Shown: piece by piece, positions 19,305 to 30,779 of the stretch
How the letters are laid out: every line of letters starts with the position of its first letter
How positions within the stretch are numbered: the stretch's first letter is position 1
NCBI GenBank assembly: GCA_029204225.1
Contig: CM055095.1
Coordinates: 42,003,723 to 42,067,722, forward strand
DNA length: 64,000 nucleotides
Direction: 5' to 3'
Source: Diphasiastrum complanatum
Taxonomy: Eukaryota > Streptophyta > Lycopodiopsida > Lycopodiales > Lycopodiaceae
Made by a program: the position numbers and the translations under genes
The notes under the pieces: model-generated
The model's input: the letters and a program-made list of their open reading frames with translations, nothing else
What the model was told of the DNA's origin: nothing
The model's database searches: none

Positions 19305-20332
19305 AATCACCTCACACGATCTAGGCATGATTAAAGGAAGCCTGGGGATCAATAAAATCTAGAGAGAGAAAATGACTTTCTAGAAAGGGAAAATCCTAGA
19401 GAGAGAAAAACGTGCTTTACCAGCTTGGGTAGAGTGCTTGGTATGAGGGGGGGGGGGGGGGGGTGCCGAATCACACCAATACTATACGGGAGTGCAGGTT
19501 GCGACTCAGGGCGAGCTCCAACCAAGTCTTAGCCTTGTCATGGCTCTCGCCTTGGCATGCTAGCGCCCCGGAGACTAGGGTCGGTCACACACTTGAAATG
19601 TAACCTTTTCAGATTTATCAATAAAGTGGGATTTTCCTCAAACTGACTTTGATTACTTATGGGTTTCATTGTTCGGTAAAAGTGCCAGTTGTAAGGCCGC
19701 TTCCAAATTTTTAAGTTGGCACATAGTTGAGGGTCGTATCTCGAGACGCCAGCGATATGCCATCGGGACCATTCGGTCCGTGGCACCAGCGGTATGCTTT
19801 CGGGACCATTTGGTCCAGGAACTGGTTGTTTCCATATCTATCGCGACTTGTGGTTCTGAGTGTTCCTTGCATGAATGTGAATGGGTTAAGCTCTTGGGGA
19901 ATGGGCTCTAACCTGTCGGCTGAGTTGGATGGCTTGCTTGGGTGGAAGTTACCTGTTTATGGCTGTCCAGTCTGGCGTGGCGCCAGGTTGGCTTCCAGCG
20001 CTCGTGACGAAGCTTTCAGTTGGTTAAGTCTTATGTAAGTCAGACTGCTTGCTTGGATTGGATGTTACTCGTTTGTAACGAAGCTTCGAGTTGGTTAAGT
20101 TTGATGTATGTCGGGCGGCTTGCTTGGAGGGAAGTCACCCACATCGGGACCCCCGATCTGGCATGGCGCCAGGTTGGATCTCAATGTTGGTTTTCAGGAA
20201 CTTCAAGTTGGTTAAGTCTGATCGTTGTTGGCGAGTTGGCTGCTTGTATGTCAAGTGGGTTTGGATGGCAAGAGTTGAAGGCTGGGAAGCTTAGTCGTGG
20301 TTCCTGGCTCCCTTTGGGATGCCTGCGCTACA
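19305..20332 (+). repeat. Remaining part of the family-A 3' LTR
   Basis: Starts with AATCACCTCACACGATC, matching position 366 onwards in the LTR at 195-1394, and ends GCCTGCGCTACA. The next five bases, TTGAG (20333-20337), match the duplication next to the 5' LTR at 15335-15339. It keeps the roughly 90 bp missing from the 5' LTR. The G run at 19447-19463 is 17 bases long. Confidence 0.92.
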
Positions 20333-20621
20333 TTGAGGAGTGACAATGGTGGAGAGTACATATCTTCCAAGTTCAAGGCCTTTTGTGATGAGCATGGGAT
20401 CAAGAGGGAGTATACAACACCAAGGATCCCACAACAAAATGCAGTGGCCGAGAGGAAGAATAGGACTTTATGTGAAAGTGCCAAATCCATGAGGTTAAGT
20501 GCTAACCTTGACAAGCCATATTGGGATAATGCTTTGTTGTGTGCTAATTTCTTGTGCAATAGGTGGCCGAGTGCTATTTTGGAGGGAAAGACACCTTTTG
20601 AGATGCTATTCAAGAGGAGGC
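20333..20621 (+). pseudogene. Copia integrase core, downstream half (split gene)
   Basis: Opens with SDNGGEYISSKFKAFC (second catalytic Asp), then PRIPQQNAVAERKNRTL with the catalytic Glu and YWDNALLCANFLCNR. It is cut at 20621 by a solo LTR and resumes at 21268. The upstream half is at 15335-15720 on the minus strand. Confidence 0.9.
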
Positions 20622-21267
20622 TGTGAAAGATTCAACTAGTTTGATCATATTTGCTATATTTAAATATTTGGCAAATTGAGGCCAACTTTGTTTTAAGACT
20701 TAGAGATTGACTTTTCAAAGTTTGTTAGTCTAAATTTCATTTGAATAGACACTTTTGGAAAGTGTGGGAAAGTTAGGAGGTGAGTTTGAGTAGATTCAAA
20801 TTTAAATGCTGGGTACTTTAAATCTCGACCCAAAAATAGTAGGGTTAGCATTTTGGAGGAAAACCAAGTGGCCAAATAGGTTTTGGACCTGTTATAAAAG
20901 GAGGAAACTTGTGGAGAGACACATCTTCTCTCTTCTCTATCTCATTTCATGCCTATATGGTTCTCTTGGGTTCTACTATCCATTGGTGCACTATACTTGT
21001 GATTGCATGCAATTCTATGTGTAGAATGATCTATATATGCTATTTTTGGATCCACAGGTGTAAAATATAGTAGCTTTCTAGTTTTGTATGGACAGCAACA
21101 GTACTTTATCATTTGATTCATGTTTGATCAAGTTCTATTAGAATTTGCATCTCATTTTGTGTGTAGATGCTGATTTTTCTACATTGGTGAGATTGGTAGG
21201 ATATCTTCTTTTGTAACCAATGATTAGGGGCATGGATTGGATCATAAATGATCTGAAATCCTTTACA
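20622..21267 (+). repeat. Solo LTR (family C1) inside the copia integrase
   Basis: 646 bp, TGTGAAAGATT...AATCCTTTACA, flanked by GAGGC on the left and GAGGG on the right (a 5-bp duplication with one mismatch). Integrase coding sequence stands on both sides and no internal element sequence is present. Confidence 0.85.
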
Positions 21268-21486
21268 GAGGGCGAGTGTCAACTTTTTTAAAACTTTTGG
21301 ATGCACATGCTATGTCAACATAACTCTTGATGATAGGACCAAGAAGGATCCATCTTCAAGGAAAGGTGTATTTGTTGGATATAGTGAGGTGAGTAAACTC
21401 GTGGAGAAGCAGATCTTCTCTCTTCTCTATCTCATTTAATGCTTATACATGGTTCTCTTGGGTTCTACTGTCCATTGGTGCACTAT
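21268..21486 (+). pseudogene. Integrase end fragment joined to an LTR fragment
   Basis: 21268-21389 encodes the same TFGCTCYVN...GVFVGYSE piece as 9182-9306. 21390-21486 is the same LTR fragment as 9307-9400. After 21486 the sequence changes to a different copia segment. Confidence 0.8.
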
Positions 21487-22100
21487 GATGCAATCAAAGG
21501 GATTGGCACAATTCCTATTTCTCTCTCTAGAAATAGGAATGTTCATTTGGAGGATGTCTTGTCTATTCCATCTATTACCAAGAATTTGTTTAGTTTGAGT
21601 CAAATGCTAAGTAAAGGCCTCAAGGTTGAGTTTGATGGAGATGCTTGTATGATCAAAAGGAAGGATGTCTTGGTTGGACAAGGTAAAAGACAAGGGAAGT
21701 TGTTCAAACTAGATGCTTGTGTTATTGCTAACCAAGTTGGATGTGTTGCAAGGGAGCAAATACCTATTCAAGAGGTTTGGCATAAAATGATGGGACACAA
21801 ACTCTTCAACTAGATGTTTCTAATGCATTTCTAAATGGCTATCTAGAAGAAGAGATCTATATGGATCAACCTATTGGGTTCATCCATAATGAGAGAAAAG
21901 TTTGCTTGCTCTTCAAAAGTTTATATGGATTAAAGCAAGCCCCAAGGTCATGGTATTCTCGACTTAACACCTTTCTTGAGTTACTAGGATTTAATCTTAG
22001 TAACTATGATCCTTCCTTATATGTCAAGTTTTTTGATAAAGATATTGTCATCCTTCGTATTTGTGTTGATGATATCATTCTGACATTATTAAAAAACAGA
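21487..22100 (+). pseudogene. Copia pre-integrase and RT fragments, internal deletion
   Basis: 21487-21795 gives a protease-end and pre-integrase segment (GIGTIPISLSRNRNVHLEDV, ITKNLFSLSQMLSKGLKVEF, VWHKMMGH). At about 21796 it joins RT sequence directly: QLDVSNAFLNGYLEEEIYM, SLYGLKQAPRSWYSRL and a CVDDII active-site block (Y replaced by C). Integrase and half of RT are missing, and a TAG lies at the joint. Confidence 0.85.
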
Positions 22101-22398
22101 GAAGCCCTAAAATGTTCAAATCCGGTCATCTCTTACCAATTGGATCAAAACTGCAAGGAATGAAATGCATCTCTTTACTCTCTGTAAATAGGCTGTACTC
22201 GTACTGTCCTCCGCACGTGTGAGGCCACCCATCCGTGTGTTTGATCATTTGATCCATTGCTCTTGCTTAAATCATAGTGTAAAGCATCTAGATCAAGATC
22301 TAACATCTAGAACTTGATAGATCTTTGGATTAAGCAATCAATAATTCTTAATGATTGATAGTAAAATCAATATTGTCCTTTTTCTTTGAAAATTGACA
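22101..22398 (+). repeat. 3' part of the 5' LTR of copia element C
   Basis: Ends AAAATTGACA directly before a primer site. I could not find the start of the LTR; it seems cut by the RT fragment on its left. No second LTR of this type was found in the window. Confidence 0.6.
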
Positions 22399-22411
22399 TG
22401 GTATCAGAGCC
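22399..22411 (+). promoter_or_regulatory. Primer binding site of copia element C
   Basis: TGGTATCAGAGCC directly after the LTR end. The leader to the gag start (22412-22995) is AT-rich without ORFs. Confidence 0.9.
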
Positions 22412-22995
22412 AAGTCTAAGAGTGATCTAAATGATTAATAGTACTTGAGAAATCATTGACAATTTGTTGTTTTTGAGTTCTAATTGAGAGGGCGAGTTCA
22501 AAGAGAGAAGTAACATCATTGTTTTTGGTCAAGATCAATTTGTGGGCTGCTGAAGTACTATACACATGTGTGAAACCGTACAACAACCTTCAAATTAACT
22601 TCCATAAGTGTTTTTGATCCAAAAAAGTGCATACTAGTCCAAAATTCAAGGTTTTTAGTGCATTGTCTAGATCTAGGTTCAATCTATTGAATGCTAATGA
22701 TCAAATAGCGATTTGAGTCATTGAAGCAATTCATTTTGAAGCATTAGATCAGATCTTTAAGGCTGATTTGTTCAGATCTTAAGTGTGTGTGAAATATCAA
22801 ACCAAAATTGAACTAGAGTCAATTTCTTTGAGGAGTGAATATTGCTAGGATATTTGTAGTTGATCTATTATATCATCATCCAAGTTGAACTAGGATTGAT
22901 TGGGCCAAGATTATAAGCTTTTTGAAAGCTAGAAATATATCTTAGATCACACCTTATCAAGAGATCTTTGTGTATCTCATAGGCTTTCATTCAAA

Positions 22996-23922
22996 ATGAC
23001 ATCCATGGGTGGATATCTGTTAGAATCTAGTGAGAAACTAACTTTCACAAACTATTCCATTTGGAATGTAAGAATGGAATCACTACTAGTGGTTCATGAT
23101 CTCTTTGATATTGTCTTAGGAGTTGAGGAAGAGCCTCAAGCTCCCCAAGAACAACTAAAGTACAAGAAGAGGGTTAGATTAGCCCTACATTGCTTGAAGT
23201 TAAATGTAAGCAATGACCTCTTGAAGGAGGTAGCTTCTTGTACCACATCATAAGAGGCTTGGGATTCACTAAAGAATACTTATGAGTCCAATAACACTTC
23301 AAGAGTGCTTATGCTAAGGAACTTGATCTTGCAAAGCATGAGGGGAAGTGGAGAAAATGGACAAGAGTATGTCCTAAGGATAAAATCCTTGAACAAAGAA
23401 TTGGGATCTATAGGAGAGAAGATCCAAGATAATGAGCTAGTACAAGTAATTTTGAATGGATTAGGAGATGAGTTCTCTAATCTAGTTCAATATTTTGCTA
23501 TTCAAGACCAACTTCCATCAATTGAAAAATTGCATAATGTTCTTTTGGCCGAGGAGAGTAGGATTCTACACCTCAAAACAAGAATGGGGTCCTTATCACT
23601 ACATAATGGTGATGAGAAAGAAAACTTCACATCTAAAGGCAAGAAGAAGACTCATCATTTCAAGAAGATCCAAGGCAAGGAGGCCAAGGCAAAGGATGGA
23701 GGATCTACCTCCAAAGGGAAGCAAAAGAACAAAGCAAAGTTGAAGTGTTTCTTTTGTGGGAAGAAAGGACACTTTGCTTTCGAATGCTATAAGAAGAAGA
23801 ATGCACAAGGGAATGAAGATCAAGGCAATCTTCCACGAGGGGTGGAGGAAGAGGATGGCTTCAATACATCCTTGATGGTAGCATCTACACCAATATCAAG
23901 CCAAGAGACATGGTGGGGCTAG
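22996..23922 (+). pseudogene. Copia gag (element C), one in-frame stop
   Basis: ATG at 22996. The UBN2-type gag core is visible: FTNYSIWNVRMESLL, a TAA at 23251 just before EAWDSLKNTY, MRGSGENGQEYVLRIKSL and VQVILNGLGDEF. A lysine-rich stretch follows, then a CCHC zinc knuckle CFFCGKKGHFAFEC near residue 255 that would bind RNA. The ORF ends where protease should begin. Confidence 0.9.
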
Positions 23923-24110
23923 TTCCCACATGTCATTCAACAAGCATTATTTTTCTTATCTACTTTCTTGAAATGATTCTAAGAAATCAATCTACACTGC
24001 TAGTGATCAAGAATGCAAGATAGATGGCATAGGATCTATTCCATTATGCTTAGGATCATCTAAGAGGATAGATCTTGATAATGTTTTGTATGTTCCATCC
24101 ATTACAAAAA
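23915..24110 (+). pseudogene. Copia protease remnant (element C)
   Basis: GASSHMSFNKHYF from the active-site region, frameshifted against gag, and GIGSIPLCLGSSKRIDLDNV near the end. The DSG of the active site is damaged and a stop follows FSYLLS. Confidence 0.75.
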
Positions 24111-25269
24111 CTTGCTTAGTGTTGGTCAATTAATGGACAATGGACTAGATGTACATTTCAAGAATGGAGTGTGTTCCATCTTGAAAAAAGATAAGTGCAT
24201 AGCTAGTGGCATTAAGCAAGGAAGGCTTTTCAAGTTGGATGCCAATGTGGCTATCGAAAGTGTGAATATGGTCAGGGAGGAGTTGACTCAAGTGGAGCTT
24301 TGGCACAAAAGATTGGGCCATCCTAATCTTCAATCAATGGAATCCATGGCATCAAAGGAGCTAGCTCTCGGCCTACCAAAAGCTTTCAAGAAGTGTGGCA
24401 AAGTGTGTGAGGCATGTGGCCTTGCAAAGTCACACAAGACTTCCTACAAGAGATCTTTAACAAGATCTACCTCACCTTTAGATCTTATCCATTCGGATGT
24501 ACATACATTTTCTCATGAAAGTAATGGAGGAGCTTTAATATATGTGACTTTTATAGAGGCATTTAGACTAGAAGCTTCTCTTTCTGAAGATTTCTGGGGA
24601 GAAGCAATAGGATGTGCTAACTATCTTTGCAATTTCTTGCCAAATCATGCTATAGAAGATATTTCACCTTATGAGAAGTTGTATGGAAGGAAACCCGAGC
24701 TTAATCATCTTAGAACATTTGGATGTGTATGCTTTGTACATGTACCTCTTGAAACAAGAAAAAAAGCTGATGCTAATGCTCTTAAAGGCATTATGATAGG
24801 CTACTCAAGTAAAGCCTACATGATCTTTGTTCCATCTACTAATCAAACTATGATAAGTAGAGATGTGATCTTTTATGAAGATCGAATGTACATGAAGGAA
24901 AATGTGCAGGAATCCCAAGAGCTTATTCATCAAGGAAGAGTCTCTTCATCAAGTATTGATAATGATGAAGATTTGTTGGGGCCGAGATCACAAGAGAAGC
25001 CGAGTCTACCAATGACTCCTAGAAGATCAACCCGAGAGATATCGGAGCCTAGAAGACTCACTTATTTGGAAAAAGACAAACAAGTGGATGATTCAAGCTC
25101 TCTACATACTTTTCACACTTCCATTGAAGAACCATCAAGTGTGGAGGAAGCTCGTCAATCAAAGGATTCGAACAAAGCTACAGAGGCCGAGTACGAAGCT
25201 TTGATGCAAAATGAGACTTGGCAACTTGTAGATCCACCTAATGACAAGCGTGTCATTGGATGCATGTGA
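24111..25269 (+). pseudogene. Copia integrase region and RT start, catalytic core deleted (element C)
   Basis: A 385-codon open frame. Pre-integrase: LWHKRLGHPNLQSMESMASK and VCEACGLAKSHKTSYKR (HHCC zinc region), then LDLIHSDVHTFSHES. After YVTFIEAF the frame jumps to FWGEAIGCANYLCNFLPN, so the part with the DNGGE motif and catalytic Glu is missing although the frame stays open. The rest is the C-terminal part (LRTFGCVCFVHVP) and the linker into RT (WQLVDPPNDKRVIGCM). Confidence 0.88.
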
Positions 25270-25764
25270 GTCTATAGAATCAAGCTCAATAATGATGGAT
25301 CAATCAACAAGTTCAAAGCAAGGCTTTGTGCTAAAGGCTATTCCCAAATCAAAGGCATAGATTATGAAGAAACATTTGCTCTCATAGCAAAGATGGTAAC
25401 CATTAGAATCCTCATTGCTATTTGTTGATTTTATGATTGGAAAAGGATTCAACTTGATGTTTCCAATGCTTTTTCAAATGGTTACTTAGAAGAAGAAATA
25501 TATATGCATCAACCTCCAGGTTTTGTTGTGAATGGCAAAGGATCAAAAGTATGCTTACTTTTGAAAAGTCTTAATGGCTTGAAACAATCCCCAAGGGCTT
25601 GGTATGAGAGGTTGAACACTTATCTTCTTTATATTGGTTTTAAGATTAGCTCATATGATCCATCATTATATCTTAAACACAAAGTGGTAATGATGTAATC
25701 ATGTTGCTTATTTATGTTGATGACATTCTATTATGTGGAAGCAACATGGATTTACTTATCGATA
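25270..25764 (+). pseudogene. Copia RT (element C), truncated
   Basis: [20 protein letters not shown], then a stop, QLDVSNAFSNGYLEEEIYM and SLNGLKQSPRAWYERLN, then after a frameshift LLIYVDDILLCGSNM with the YVDD catalytic motif. Sequence switches to the minus-strand element D near 25765. Confidence 0.88.
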
Positions 25765-27450
25765 TCAAGATCTCCATAGGATGAGATCACATTGAAAGGT
25801 CTATAGATGTCAAAATGCACTAACTCTAGAATCTTGGTCGTTCTGTAGGAGTCCTTTACAAAAGGAGTGTGTGACATCTTACCCTTTAGACATGCATCAC
25901 AGGTCATCGAATTGTTGCATTCGAGATGCTCACCCCTGTGATTGCTCCATGATGGCTTGCTTGATATAGTGCCACTGAATTCATATGGCATAGTCTCCTG
26001 TGCCATAGAGTATCTAGCAAATCATCATGAGTCTGATGCACTTGATCTATAGGCAGACGTACCTTCAAGTGATACAGATTGCCTTTTCTTCTACCTTAAG
26101 TGATCAGAGTACTGGTACTTGCATCAACAACGTTGCATGCTTCATCTGAAAACGTTACACGCATCCCTACATCGGCTATTCTTGCCACTGATAGCAAGTC
26201 CTACTGCAGTGTAGGCACGAACAGAACATCTTCGAGTCGTCTGTCTTTGTTGTTTGTGTTGAGCCACAGTGGACCAATACCATTCACTTGATGTTTTGAT
26301 CCATCTCCCATAACGATAAATCTTGATGGATCTGCACTTCGGAAATCAGACATGATTCATCTTGATGTAATGAAGTGTGAGGTAGCTCCTGAGTCAAGGA
26401 TTACCTCTTGTGTGTCAGGTATTGACACTGCACACATGTCTGCACAAATATAGGCGATCGAATTACATGATTCGATCTTTCTTCGCCCATTTTCGAGCTC
26501 TCTGGCTCCTCGACATAGGATGAACTATTATTGTTCTCCTGTCTGCTTTGAGCTAATTTGTTTCTTGGGTTCAGGCGGCAGTCCATGGCTACATGACCTT
26601 TCTTGTGGTAGTGGATACACTCAATTTTCGGATTAAGCCAACACGAATCGACATTATGTCTTTGCGTTTGCATCTCACGCATGTCTTCTTGTCTCCACTC
26701 TACTGTTTTGACCTTCCTTCATAATTCCATTTGCCTTTGTTGGTTCCTTCTACTTGCTGATCATGATCATGCTTTCGATCTGACTCCCTATTAGGCTTGA
26801 ATTATTTCTTTGGCTTCTCCTTGTTGCTGTAGAGGGCTTGGTCAGAAGCATCCTTGTGATCAAGGTGCTCTCGAACCTCGATTGCTTCTCGAATATCGAC
26901 AATTGTCTTTTTGAGTGTCATTGTAGGATTCTTTGCTAGCAGTGTTCTGGTTGTCTAAAAGGATCTTGATAAGGCTCTCAACAGATAAGTGAGCTACTTC
27001 TCTACTGACACTGCATTTTTTGTTCCAGAATTGTGTAGTGAAAGGAATAGATCCTTCATCTTTCTAATAAAGGAAGTGAGGTCTTTGTCGTCCCACTGCA
27101 GGTTTGTCAGCTGATCTTCAAGCATCATTATTTGACTGCGTGATTTCGTCTAAAATCTTGTGAGTAGAGTATCCCACATCTTCTTTGTTTTAGAGAGTGT
27201 AGCCAGGTCAAGTGTCAGACTATCCTCGATGGATGATGATGACAAGGCTATTGCCTTGTCATTCTCCTCCCTCCATTCGCGTAGCTCCTTGCCTGTTGTT
27301 GTAGGCATCTCCTCGGTGCCATCTACCCAGGGGAATAATCCTTCTCCCTTTAGTATCAGCAAGGTCCGAAACCTTCCATGCTAGGAAGTTTGATCCTGAT
27401 GAATCCAGTGTTGTACAGATCTTGGATTGTATGTTGCTTATTGAAGCCAT
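25765..27450 (-). pseudogene. Copia element D: gag, protease and pre-integrase remains
   Basis: Minus strand from ATG at 27450. The gag start has a FLAWKV block, LREWREENDKAIALSSSS and TLSKTKKMWDTLLTRF. A zinc-knuckle-like CIHYHKKGHVAMDC lies near 26620. The pre-integrase has CDACLKGKMSHTPFVKDSY and LELVHFDIYRPF near 25850. Frame changes and stops are frequent. It is related to element E (56559-58590), which has the same two-knuckle gag layout. It ends in the integrase N-terminus. Confidence 0.8.
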
Positions 27451-27550
27451 TGCTCATGAATTTGTGTTCTCACTTGTTAATGGTTGTTTGTTTGAATGCT
27501 TAGACTCTTAGATCTGATAGCTTTTCGGCTATGTCAGACTATGACAAGGT

Positions 27551-27563
27551 GGCTCTGATACCA
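27551..27563 (-). promoter_or_regulatory. Primer binding site of element D
   Basis: Minus strand TGGTATCAGAGCC, one base after the LTR (LTR end ...TTCTATCA). Confidence 0.9.
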
Positions 27564-27564
27564 T

Positions 27565-28400
27565 TGATAGAATAAAATGTGAATGCAAAATTCAAAATTC
27601 CAATAAAATTTTGGTAATAGACTGATAAAAGTCTCTCAAACAATTCGTGAAAATTTTGCAAAACTGTTCTGATCACGAATAATTTCTGCTCGAGAAGAAT
27701 TCGCGATCCTGTCAAGTTCTGCAACGAAACGAAATGAAACGAAGCGAAACTAGACAAAAGAGAAGAATTCACAAAAAAATCAATCAGGCTCTGTAACAAG
27801 ACGAAACGAAACGAAACGAAACTAGACAAAATGAAGTGAAGCGAAACAAAACTTAAAGGAGCTCTGAAATTGATTTACGCTTAAAGTCAAGTGATCGCGA
27901 AGCGAAGCGCGAAGTGAAAACATTCGCGAATAAAATCAGTTTGTGTGGAATTCAGATATGATTGCTGGTCACTACCCGCTATATCATTCCTACAATCCTC
28001 CAGAACGTAGACATGCACTGTTGATCTACGTTATAGATTATTATAGCATTCAGCAAAATCAAACCAATGTGTGGAAATGAATAAACAAGTGAATCAAATA
28101 TATGAATAGTAACAAACAAATATTCATTCGAGATCATACAATCATTCAGAATAATATGCGCATAACAACTACAATATTATCTATTGATCTTCTGATTTCA
28201 AGCATTGTGCGACAGATCCACACAGTGCATTGGCGTGAGAGAAATACAATTCTCTCACGAATGATGTCTCGCTTACTAGCAAACTTCTGGATTTGCTGAT
28301 CTTCTAACAAAATTGTCTCGCTCACAGGCCGAATATGTATTCTGTATATTTTCGTCTTACAATATGCATCAAGCAAAACGTATGTAGTAAGTACGCAAGA
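27565..28400 (-). repeat. 5' LTR of element D (right end approximate)
   Basis: Minus-strand LTR ending CTATCA at 27565. Its middle matches 31150-31600 on the plus strand (both contain a GCTAGTAAGCGA block, CTCACGC, AGAAGATCAATAGAT and CTGGAGGA(C/T)TGTAGGAATGAT). The purine-rich GAAACGAAGCGAAAC repeats at 27715-27850 lie inside it. Confidence 0.75.
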
Positions 28401-28424
28401 GGAACATATAAAATAATTTTTGTG

Positions 28425-28625
28425 AAAAGGGATTTGGCATTTAAAATATTGGGTTATACTCCCAATTAGATTACAAAAAGATCATCTGCAATGGCCCTTT
28501 ATTTGGGTTACATTGATATGAGCAAAAGGAAAAATTTAGAATTTTTTGATCCATATGAAAAGAGATTATTCCTTCATGACAATACCATCCGTCTGAATCT
28601 TGAAGAGGATGATGATGATAATTAA
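28425..28625 (+). pseudogene. C-terminal exon-like ORF with an acidic tail
   Basis: The frame reads RDLAFKILGYTPN, a TAG, then ALYLGYIDMSKRKNLEFFDP and a tail ending NLEEDDDDN before TAA. Codon use looks like coding sequence. It faces the 3' end of transposase copy T2. I do not recognise the protein. Confidence 0.35.
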
Positions 28626-28639
28626 ACAATTTTCTGTAA

Positions 28640-29825
28640 TACATTTTTGATATATTACAAGGATCTCTCTTTTGTTACGAATTTGAATGCCTTTCGAAAA
28701 ATCGTAACATTTGGCGAGTTTTTAGCTTTATATCTAAATTGTGCTCTTCTATGAAACCACCGAAAAAGTTGAACTATTCTTGAATTGTGTCCTCCATGAT
28801 TTGTAGCTCTATGAAATACTCCCCTTGCTTGCCAATGAGATTTTTCCATGCCTTGTGATGACCAGATACTTAAGCTCCATATTCCTTTGCAAAATAAGTT
28901 GCATGATGAAGAAGGATGTGCTGCAAACAATAGTTTTGATTAGTTACATCATTAGAGAAAAATATAAGCCTGAATGAGATAAGTACTAGATAATGATATA
29001 GATTAGCACCATGTAATGAATAACATTGTCTTTTCCCCAACAATCATGTACAGATTTTACAAATGTGGTGCAATGATTTTGCAAAGTCCTCATATCTTCT
29101 GATGATAGGTTTTTTTCCTAATAACATCTATGAGTTTGTCTAAGTTGGTCCACACTTGTCCCTTTTCCACTCAATTACTTCCTTCCAATATTCGTGTGGC
29201 ATGAACAATTTTTCTCCAAATTTCGTATCTGACACTTGATTCTTTGCATGTGTGATTGGATAAGAATCTTCTTGCTTTAGCACCTCCAATTGATGGCTTA
29301 TTAGGAATGTTTCCTTTTTTTTCGAAGAGTTTGTACTTTTTTCAATCGTGACATTCTCTTTATGTATTCCTGCATTTGACAGAACTATTTTCAACCTCCT
29401 AATTGCTGCTTTAGCCACAGACTCCGGTTTATGATTCCATGCTAGTAGAATATGCAGGTAAATAAGTTTTTTAATAATACGAACCTCAACATGCAATGTG
29501 CATATGTGAACATTTTTTAATGGAATTGGCAGAACACTTTTCATATTTGGATCTTCAGCTTCTCGTGTTGGGCCAGTGTTTGATCGTCCCAAATTCATAC
29601 TGTAGCAATCCTTCATGCAATAAAGACATGGATGCTTTGATGTTGCCCCATGAGAGACATTGTACATACATTTTAATGTTTTCAAATCCCCTGGATTTGA
29701 AAACTTCCATGGTTTTCGACTGTAAATTTCTCACCCTCCAAATGTCTCTTTATAATCTCGCCATAATTTGTTCTTGAAAATATCCATGAAAGTATTTTAT
29801 GGTCCTCTTTCAAGACCTGTAGAGA
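28640..29825 (-). pseudogene. DDE-transposase-like gene, copy T2
   Basis: Minus strand: after the acceptor TTTCTCTACAG (about 29819), VLKEDHKILSWIFSRTNYGE, FTVENHGSFQI, a frameshift, GDLKTLKCMYNVSHGATSKH and PCLYCMKDCYS. Then NVHICTLHVEVRIIKKLIYL, HILLAWNHKPES and LFMPHEYWKEVIEW (ORF 29685-29140), and a decayed C-terminal block at 28930-28655 like that of T1. The GDLK...SKHPCLYC arrangement is typical of several DDE transposase groups in which an acidic residue precedes a zinc-type CxxC; the exact superfamily is not clear. It is the longest coding copy in the window. Confidence 0.55.
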
Positions 29826-30779
29826 AACAAGTAATGCATGACATGTCAATCAAATGTAGACTTAATTTGGGCCATCATACTTAAAGGGGCAATAACAAAT
29901 GATAAAAAAAAAAAAAATTTACTTTCAAGTGCAAAGGATATTTTTCATTAAAAAAAAAGTTGGATTATATGCTTGAAACCAATATTGGTCAAGCAATATT
30001 GCTTTCGAGCATGGAGGAAAAAGCCAAAAAAAACAACAATATCGGTAGGGCTAATATCAGTTTGGAGTGCAATGGATGGAAGTAGCATGGAAGTATAGAC
30101 AAAGTACGCTTGAAAGTGATATCGGAGGTCCATAAATTTTTTTTTGAGGAAAAATTATCTCTTTTCACAAAGTAATTATAGAAAAAAAATTCACACATGC
30201 GAGAAGCGGCATGTAGACAGATGGCATAATCCGATTTATCCATGTGTTTGTCCATACTAGTTATAATGAGGCAATGACTGCTAGCACGTGCGCAATGTCT
30301 CGTGTCGCCCCATGAGTAGACCACGTGTCAAATTGAGTATTCTCTGACATGTGCGGCAATCCAAAATTGACATGTGTCATTTCATACGTGTATGATTTAA
30401 TCTAATGATTGTATGTATGGAAAATTTAGGTGGGCCAATTTTAGTAGGTCCTTATTACTTTGATCTCATCAGAGATAAAACTCTATAAATACAAAATTTG
30501 GAGGTACTTTGCATCATACGCTCCTATTAAGATGGTTTGTATTTTCAATGATATCGAGAGGTCCATGTCTTGCATGGGTTGAAAGATACCCAACTACACG
30601 GATCATATTGATGAATTTGGTATTACTTTTGTCTATGAGATTATTATAGCTTTTTAAAAAGTAAAAGAAACACAATTGCGAGCTAAAAACTACCAAGTTC
30701 AAGAGCTATAAGAAATGTTATTAAGGATGTTATGAAAGAAATTTTCATGAGCTAATAACAAGTGGATCTATATAAAATG
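29826..30779. other. Non-coding stretch with a TATA-like box
   Basis: AT-rich. A CTCTATAAATAC box at 30481-30492 could be a plant promoter TATA box, but no good ORF follows before the D-type LTR. Otherwise nothing is recognised. Confidence 0.3.

Noticed and set aside
22399-22411. tRNA genes at the TGGTATCAGAGCC sites
   Set aside because: These are primer binding sites complementary to the tRNA end; no cloverleaf is present. No tRNA or rRNA gene was recognised in the window.
27700-27860. GAAACGAAGCGAAAC repeats as a CRISPR-like or satellite array
   Set aside because: They are short irregular purine-rich words inside the D LTR with no regular spacer; CRISPR does not occur in plant nuclear DNA.
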